Origin: an uncultured Anaerolineae bacterium
Lineage (GTDB): Bacteria; Chloroflexota; Anaerolineae; J036; Brachytrichaceae
DNA length: 64,000 nt
Direction: 5' to 3'
NCBI GenBank assembly: GCA_938028725.1
Contig: CALIMH010000003.1
Span: 80,594-144,593 of the forward strand
Within the stretch, counting starts at the first letter, position 1. Each line of letters opens with the position of its first letter. This document shows, in pieces, positions 59,207 to 64,000 of the stretch. Both the position numbers and the translations under genes were made by a program. The notes beneath the pieces are model-generated. The model saw nothing but the letters and a program-made list of their open reading frames with translations, was not told where the DNA came from and did no database searches.

Positions 59207-60310
59207 TCACGGATGGGCCAGCAACGCGCGATACACTTCTTCGATGCGCTCGATCATGCGCGACTCGGTGAACTCAGCAACCACGCGCGCGCGGGCTGCC
59301 TCCCCCATGTGCCGGCGCAATAGCGGATCGCGCAGCGTGCGCACTGCCTCGGCCAGCGCCGCAGGGGCACGTGGCGGGACGACCAGGCCGGTCACCCCAT
59401 GCTGGTTGATCCACGAGGTCGCAGTGCCGACCTCGGTGGAGATCACCGGCAAGCCGCTGGCCATCGCTTCCAGGATGGCGATGCCGAACGCTTCGGCGCG
59501 CGAGTTTGCAGGGATGACATACACATCAGCCTGACGATAGCAATCTGGGAGTGCAGCATCGTCCACATCACCGATAAAGTGCACGCGCTCTGCCACGCTC
59601 AGCGCTGCTGCCAGCCGTTTCCACTCATCTTGCATCGGCCCACTTCCCACAATACGGAGTTGTGCAAACGGCAAGTCGGGTAAGGCGCGAATCAGGTCAT
59701 CCAAGCCCTTGTAGTAGCGCAGTCTGCCCACGCTCAGCAAAGTGAGGTTATCAGCGTTGACCTCTGGTTGGTGCGCCGGGGTGAAGCGCTCTGTATCCAC
59801 CCCCAGCGGCACGATGCGACACTTGTGCCAGTGCGGTCGCAGCCACGGAGAAGTGCGCATGTAGGGCTCACTGGTTGCCACGATGCCATCCACACCACGC
59901 AACACGCGGCGCAGGAGCGGTGCATAGAAGCGCAACAGCAATCGCTGGCGGACGATGTCGCTGTGCCACGTGATCACGGTGCGGGATGCGCTTCCCAACA
60001 GCCAGTTGCACAACTCACCTGGCGGGTACGGCGCGTGCAGATGCGCAATATCAGCGCCAGACGTCCAGCGCCTCACCGCTTCGGGCAGGGACAAGCTGAT
60101 CGGCGCCGACTGCACGTCGAGCTGCCGTCGGAGCTTGACCACTCGCACACCGTTTGTCAACTCTTCCGTCGCGGGCAGACCTCGCAACTGCGCAACCAGC
60201 ACAGTGACATCGTGGCCTCTCCGAACTTGCGCCTCTGCTAACTGGCGGATGTGGTTCTCTATGCCGCCTTTGACGGGGAAGTAATCTTTGTAGATGTGAA
60301 CGATCCGCAC
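59207..60310 (-). CDS. Family 4 glycosyltransferase
   Basis: A 367-residue GT-B enzyme from a GTG at 60310, where [23 protein letters not shown] matches family N-termini; GGGAG is 9 nt upstream. The C-terminal half has LSVGRLRYYKGLDDLI, the donor-binding EAFGIAILEAMASGLPVI with the EX7E pair, and EVGTATSWINQ. It adds a hexose to a lipid-linked or exopolysaccharide acceptor. The start overlaps the end of the upstream glycosyltransferase gene by about 50 nt, so the two are translated from one mRNA. Confidence 0.88.
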   Translation of the reverse strand: MRIVHIYKDYFPVKGGIENHIRQLAEAQVRRGHDVTVLVAQLRGLPATEELTNGVRVVKLRRQLDVQSAPISLSLPEAVRRWTSGADIAHLHAPYPPGELCNWLLGSASRTVITWHSDIVRQRLLLRFYAPLLRRVLRGVDGIVATSEPYMRTSPWLRPHWHKCRIVPLGVDTERFTPAHQPEVNADNLTLLSVGRLRYYKGLDDLIRALPDLPFAQLRIVGSGPMQDEWKRLAAALSVAERVHFIGDVDDAALPDCYRQADVYVIPANSRAEAFGIAILEAMASGLPVISTEVGTATSWINQHGVTGLVVPPRAPAALAEAVRTLRDPLLRRHMGEAARARVVAEFTESRMIERIEEVYRALLAHP

Positions 60311-61440
60311 GAGCTGATCTCCCGATACACTTCCAGGGTCTGCCGTGCCGTGTCCTCCCAACGGAACAGCGCTGCTCGTTGGAGGCTGCGCTCCCGCATC
60401 TGCGCGCGCAGTGCATCATCGGTGAGCAGTCGCAGACACGCAGCAGCGATGTCGCCGACATCGTAGGGGTTGAAGAGTATTGCAGCGTCCCCCACCACTT
60501 CTGGGAGCGACGAGGTCCGTGAGCAGGCCACCGGCGCGCCGCAGGCCATCGCCTCCAGCGGGGTTAGCCCAAACCCCTCGTAGAGAGAAGGGAAGACAAA
60601 CAAACGGCAGGTTGAGTACAACGCAGCGGCCACCGCATCACTCACGGAGCCCAAGAAGCGCACGTGACCTTGCAGGCCAAGCGACCGCGCCCGCTGCGAT
60701 GCATCGGGATAGCGCGGGTCCGTATGGCCAGCTATCACCAGCGTAGGCGTATGCGCATCACCGAGTGCCTCTCTTACCAAGCGCCACGCCTCCACCAAGC
60801 GAAGCAGGTTTTTATGGGGCTTATTGCTGGCAAGGTAAAGAACAAAGTTGGATGGCAGCTTGTAGCTCTCCAGAACTCGTTGCGCCACTTGCTCCTGACA
60901 AGGCACAAACACGGGGTCTGGCGCTTCGTTGAATACGCAGACTTTCTGGCGCAGATTGGGGAAGTAGCGAACCAGGTCATTGGCGGCACTGTGTGAAACC
61001 ACAATAACCCACGTGGAGCGTTGCACAGCTAGCCAGTGCAGCATCCACGCCGCTAACCGCGCTCGTACGTTAGGGAGCAAGTGAGGAAACAGCAACGGGA
61101 TGGCGTCATGGAGTGTGGTTACCGAGCGCGCTCCTAAAGCCAGAGGTCGGACGAAGTAGGGAAAGTGCGCAATTGTGCCCCACCCTCCTCGAGGTGCTGC
61201 TATCAATCCAGACGCGCCAAACAATGAAATAGGGAAGGGCCGCAAGCACACTTGTGGCGTCGCCAGCTGAGCCAGGTCATATCGCGTGTTCAGCGCGCCG
61301 GCCTCGTGCCATACTACGATCTGCTCATTGTGCTCGAGCTGTTCCGTCAAGTGGCGCAACAGGTTCCAGGCGTAGCGCCCGATGCCTGGGAAGTGATCCT
61401 GCAGCACCCGCGCATCGAAGCCATAGACGCGCTGCTTCAT
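60259..61440 (-). CDS. Family 4 glycosyltransferase
   Basis: A 393-residue GT-B enzyme. The N-terminus [25 protein letters not shown] and the donor site [18 protein letters not shown], then [25 protein letters not shown] with the EX7E pair, are typical of GT4 mannosyl/glucosyl transferases. The last 18 residues after EVYREI look like read-through into the next gene. The ATG overlaps the stop of the dolichol-phosphate type gene (ATGA), so the genes form one coupled operon. Confidence 0.9.
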   Translation of the reverse strand: MKQRVYGFDARVLQDHFPGIGRYAWNLLRHLTEQLEHNEQIVVWHEAGALNTRYDLAQLATPQVCLRPFPISLFGASGLIAAPRGGWGTIAHFPYFVRPLALGARSVTTLHDAIPLLFPHLLPNVRARLAAWMLHWLAVQRSTWVIVVSHSAANDLVRYFPNLRQKVCVFNEAPDPVFVPCQEQVAQRVLESYKLPSNFVLYLASNKPHKNLLRLVEAWRLVREALGDAHTPTLVIAGHTDPRYPDASQRARSLGLQGHVRFLGSVSDAVAAALYSTCRLFVFPSLYEGFGLTPLEAMACGAPVACSRTSSLPEVVGDAAILFNPYDVGDIAAACLRLLTDDALRAQMRERSLQRAALFRWEDTARQTLEVYREISSCGSFTSTKITSPSKAA

Positions 61441-62213
61441 TGCTCTGCCTGAGTGGGCCGCGGCCGCGCCTGTGCTTGATGCCTGGCGCGGCGGGAGGCC
61501 AGCCGCGCCACGGTGTAAGCAGCTTTGATGATCTCCACGAAGCTGATCTTTGAGCGGCCTCGCACGCGATCCTCAAAGATGATAGGCACCTCGCCGATGC
61601 GGAAGCCATAGCGTTGCACAAGCTCCACCATCTCCAGCAGGTAAGAGTAGCCGTTCGAGAAGATTGTGTCAATTGGCACGGTGCGCAGCACCTCAGCGCG
61701 ATACAAACGGAAGCCAGCTGTGCAATCGTGCGGCTGTAAGCGCAACGCGGTATGCGCTATCCAATTAGCCATCCGGCTCAGTAAGCGTCGGTGAAAGGGA
61801 TAGCGCACCTCCCCCCCCGGCACATAGCGTGAGCCAATGACCAGATCGTAGTTATCCATCTCTTTTAGCAGAGCGGGCACGTAGCAGGGGTGATGTGAGA
61901 AATCCGCGTCCATGGTGATCACGCCTGAGAAGCCTTGCTCGAGGGCCCAGCGAAAGCCAGCCTGATAAGCTGTGCCAAGGCCCAACTTGGCTGGGCGATG
62001 CAACACAAACACGCGCGGGTCCTTCTCGCGCCATGCCTCTGCGATTGCGCCGCTTCCATCGGGCGAGTTATCGTCTACCACACACACCGATACCGGCAGT
62101 GCTAGCAACGCTGGCAGGAGCAAGGGGAGATTTTCGGCCTCGTTGTAGGTTGGCAGCACGACTACGACCGAGGTGCGCTTCGCGGGACGTTGAGAATTAC
62201 CACTCAAAGTCAT
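61437..62213 (-). CDS. Polyprenol-phosphate mannosyltransferase-like GT2 (DPM1 type)
   Basis: A 258-residue GT-A enzyme. VVVVLPTYNEAENLPLLL, VVDDNSPDGSG and ITMDADFSHHP (DAD motif) with VIGSRYVPGGEV and FEDRVRGRSKIS are the DPM1/Ppm1 landmarks. It moves mannose or glucose from the nucleotide sugar to a polyprenyl phosphate, supplying GT-C enzymes such as the one inside the ATP synthase operon. It lacks the C-terminal membrane helices of the larger forms. The ATG overlaps the stop of the dehydrogenase gene (ATGA). Confidence 0.9.
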   Translation of the reverse strand: MTLSGNSQRPAKRTSVVVVLPTYNEAENLPLLLPALLALPVSVCVVDDNSPDGSGAIAEAWREKDPRVFVLHRPAKLGLGTAYQAGFRWALEQGFSGVITMDADFSHHPCYVPALLKEMDNYDLVIGSRYVPGGEVRYPFHRRLLSRMANWIAHTALRLQPHDCTAGFRLYRAEVLRTVPIDTIFSNGYSYLLEMVELVQRYGFRIGEVPIIFEDRVRGRSKISFVEIIKAAYTVARLASRRARHQAQARPRPTQAEQ

Positions 62214-63187
62214 GAGAGCACAAGCGCGCGGGCAGCAGTGATAATGTCTTGTGTGCTTGGTAGAACAAATCGCTCCATCTCTGGCGCGTAGGGGATAGGC
62301 ACATTGCGCGCGGCGACGCGCTTGACCGGTGCATCGAGGTATTCCAGCGCTTCCTCTGCGATCAGCGCTGCTAGCTCAGCTCCCACTCCACCTCGCTGGT
62401 GGCCCTCGTACGCGATGAGCACGCGCCCAGTCTTCCGAACCGACCGTATGATGGACGAGTTGTCTAACGGTACGAGAGTGCGGGGGTCAATCACCTCGCA
62501 AGAGATACCTTCTGTGGATAACACCTCGGCTGCCTCGAGCGCAAGAGGCAACATGCCACTTATAGCAACGATAGTGAGATCGTCGCCAGAGCGGGCAACT
62601 CGCGCCACACCAAACGGGACAGTCACTTCCTCATCGGGCAGCTCACCCTTTGTGGCGTAGAGCCTCTTGTGCTCAAAGAAGATCACAGGGTCTTCGCCGC
62701 GGATCGCTGTCTTGAGCAGACCCTTGGCGTCGTAGGGAGTGGCAGGGGCAGCAATCTTCAAGCCTGGCACATTCAGGAACCACGCCTCTGGGCTTTGAGA
62801 GTGCTGGGCTGCAGCCGCGCCTGGCGCGCCGGTGGTGACCCGAATCACCATGGAAACGCGCGCTTTACCACCGCTCATGTAGCGTGCTTTGGCGACCTGG
62901 TTGATGATCTGGTCGCCGGCACAGCCCAAAAAGTCGCCAAACATAATCTCCACCACCGGCCGCATCCCCACCATCGCAGCGCCCAAGGCGGCACCGACGA
63001 TGCCGTTCTCACTGATCGGCGTATCCAGGACGCGCTGCGCACCAAAGTGCGCCAGCAACCCTTCGGTGACGCCGAACACCCCTCCCATTACACCAACATC
63101 CTCGCCGAGAACAAAGACGGAAGGGTCACGGCGCATCTCTTCTTCGAGAGCTTGGCGGATTGCTGCGCTGTATGTAGCCCAAGGCAT
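62210..63187 (-). CDS. pdhB: Pyruvate/2-oxoacid dehydrogenase E1 component, beta subunit
   Basis: A 325-residue transketolase-type beta subunit with VLGEDVGVMGGVFGVTEGLL, SENGIVGAALGAAMVG and the region VIRVTTGAPGAAAAQHSQSPEAW, then EVIDPRTLVPLD, matching PDH/acetoin dehydrogenase E1-beta. With E1-alpha it decarboxylates pyruvate or another 2-oxoacid on thiamine diphosphate. E1-alpha is not beside it: upstream is the 5S rRNA gene. A TAAAAT box is 10 nt before the ATG. The gene is coupled downstream to three glycosyltransferase genes. Confidence 0.92.
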   Translation of the reverse strand: MPWATYSAAIRQALEEEMRRDPSVFVLGEDVGVMGGVFGVTEGLLAHFGAQRVLDTPISENGIVGAALGAAMVGMRPVVEIMFGDFLGCAGDQIINQVAKARYMSGGKARVSMVIRVTTGAPGAAAAQHSQSPEAWFLNVPGLKIAAPATPYDAKGLLKTAIRGEDPVIFFEHKRLYATKGELPDEEVTVPFGVARVARSGDDLTIVAISGMLPLALEAAEVLSTEGISCEVIDPRTLVPLDNSSIIRSVRKTGRVLIAYEGHQRGGVGAELAALIAEEALEYLDAPVKRVAARNVPIPYAPEMERFVLPSTQDIITAARALVLS

Positions 63188-63197
63188 AGAGGCCGAT

Positions 63198-63203
63198 ATT
63201 TTA
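63198..63203 (-). promoter_or_regulatory. -10 element of the pdhB operon, leaderless type
   Basis: TAAAAT on the minus strand ends 10 nt before the pdhB ATG. It lies 50 nt after the 5S rRNA, past a U-rich stretch that may end the rRNA transcript. Confidence 0.35.
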
Positions 63204-63237
63204 TCCCGACGAGGGGCAGCATCACGAGGGCTAGAAG

Positions 63238-63255
63238 ATAAAAAGTAAAGAGTCC
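63238..63255 (-). terminator. 5S rRNA processing stem arm and U-rich tail
   Basis: On the minus strand GGACTCTTT directly after the 5S RNA pairs with AAAGAGTCC directly before it, extending the 5S stem by 9 bp, and TTTACTTTTT follows. The pairing suits RNase processing of the rRNA precursor; the U-rich end may terminate the operon. Confidence 0.5.
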
Positions 63256-63372
63256 CTCTGGCAGTGACCTACTCTTGCGTGCGGTGTCCCACACACTACC
63301 ATCGGCGCTGACGAGCTTAACTACCGGGTTCGGGATGGGACCGGGTGTGACCTCGTCGCTCCAACCACCAAA
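63256..63372 (-). rRNA. rrf: 5S ribosomal RNA
   Basis: The minus strand reads TTTGGTGGTTGGAGCG at the 5' side, then the conserved CGAGGTCACACCCGG, TCCCATCCCGAACCCGG, AGTTAAGCTCGTCAGCG and CCGATGGTAGTGT, closing with GTAGGTCACTGCCAGAG. The 5' and 3' ends pair in the terminal stem. Length is about 117 nt; ends may be off by a few bases. It lies about 127 nt after the 23S gene. Confidence 0.93.
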
Positions 63373-63499
63373 AGGACTCTTTATGAGAAACGGCGACAAG
63401 CAAAAGCGATTGAGTATGACGTTGTTTCGCCGCTAGGCGTGTAGACGCCCTAAAAACTGAATAGGAGCAGCGCGGCGCTCAATTTCTCCGCATCGCGTG

Positions 63500-64000
<501 letters not shown>

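Noticed and set aside
62513..62521. TGTGGATAA, a perfect DnaA box
   Set aside because: A single copy inside the pdhB coding region with no second box near; expected by chance.

Overview
The window is a GC-rich bacterial chromosome segment, densely coded on both strands, with about 60 genes, no mobile element, no CRISPR array and no tRNA that I can see. The best guess for the organism is a phototrophic Chloroflexota of the Anaerolineae / Candidatus Roseilinea sort. The basis is a (bacterio)chlorophyll synthase-type prenyltransferase, a carotenoid desaturase-type flavoprotein, an MGDG-synthase-type glycosyltransferase, a DUF951 protein, a DnaB-DnaD-DnaI helicase cassette and a split F-ATPase operon. 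That placement is inference; the rRNA at the right edge would settle it.

Layout. 1-11.7 kb: tsaD (3' end) and gatB on +, then a minus-strand run (globin, nitroreductase-like protein, acyl-CoA synthetase-GNAT fusion), then uvrA and mutS on +. 11.7-20 kb: a pair of sialidase-like beta-propeller paralogues, a PA14 lipoprotein with long Thr-Pro repeats, an ECF sigma / small membrane protein / histidine kinase operon, a glycosyltransferase and a CrtI/CrtISO-like enzyme. 20.1-26.2 kb: a seven-gene minus-strand sulfur and thiol-redox operon (rhodanese, persulfide-dioxygenase-like protein, TauE exporter, glutaredoxin, GroES, thioredoxin-reductase-like flavoprotein without NADPH motifs, protein disulfide oxidoreductase) divergent from a LysR regulator. 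26.2-36.8 kb: DUF951 and glycolipid synthase, an extremely acidic protein, a CinA-like protein, a VOC/MBL/CapA operon, arsenate reductase facing an aquaporin, aspartokinase, UDP-GlcNAc 2-epimerase and a LysM-CAP protein. 36.9-40.3 kb: A-type Fe-S protein, B12-type radical SAM protein, two small proteins, PRPP synthetase. 40.3-46 kb: dnaB-dnaD-dnaI-argH-hypothetical operon with two DnaA boxes upstream of dnaB. 46-57.4 kb: a glycosyltransferase on +, then the minus-strand run atpA-atpG-(membrane glycosyltransferase)-atpD-atpC-mreB-maf-oxidoreductase, preceded by a UbiA-family enzyme. 57.4-64 kb: FHA protein, chlorophyll synthase, three glycosyltransferases coupled to a pyruvate dehydrogenase E1-beta gene, 5S rRNA and the 3' end of 23S rRNA.

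How it is expressed. Many genes are joined by 4-nt ATGA/GTGA overlaps. At least ten genes at the head of a transcript carry a TANNNT-type -10 box only 6-12 nt before the start codon and lack a Shine-Dalgarno sequence, which points to widespread leaderless mRNAs. Internal operon genes more often have GGAGG-type ribosome sites. The most interesting parts are the sulfur/redox operon with its NADPH-motif-less reductase, the helicase-loader operon with DnaA boxes, and the ATP synthase operon carrying a foreign membrane gene and an inserted stretch in the alpha subunit.
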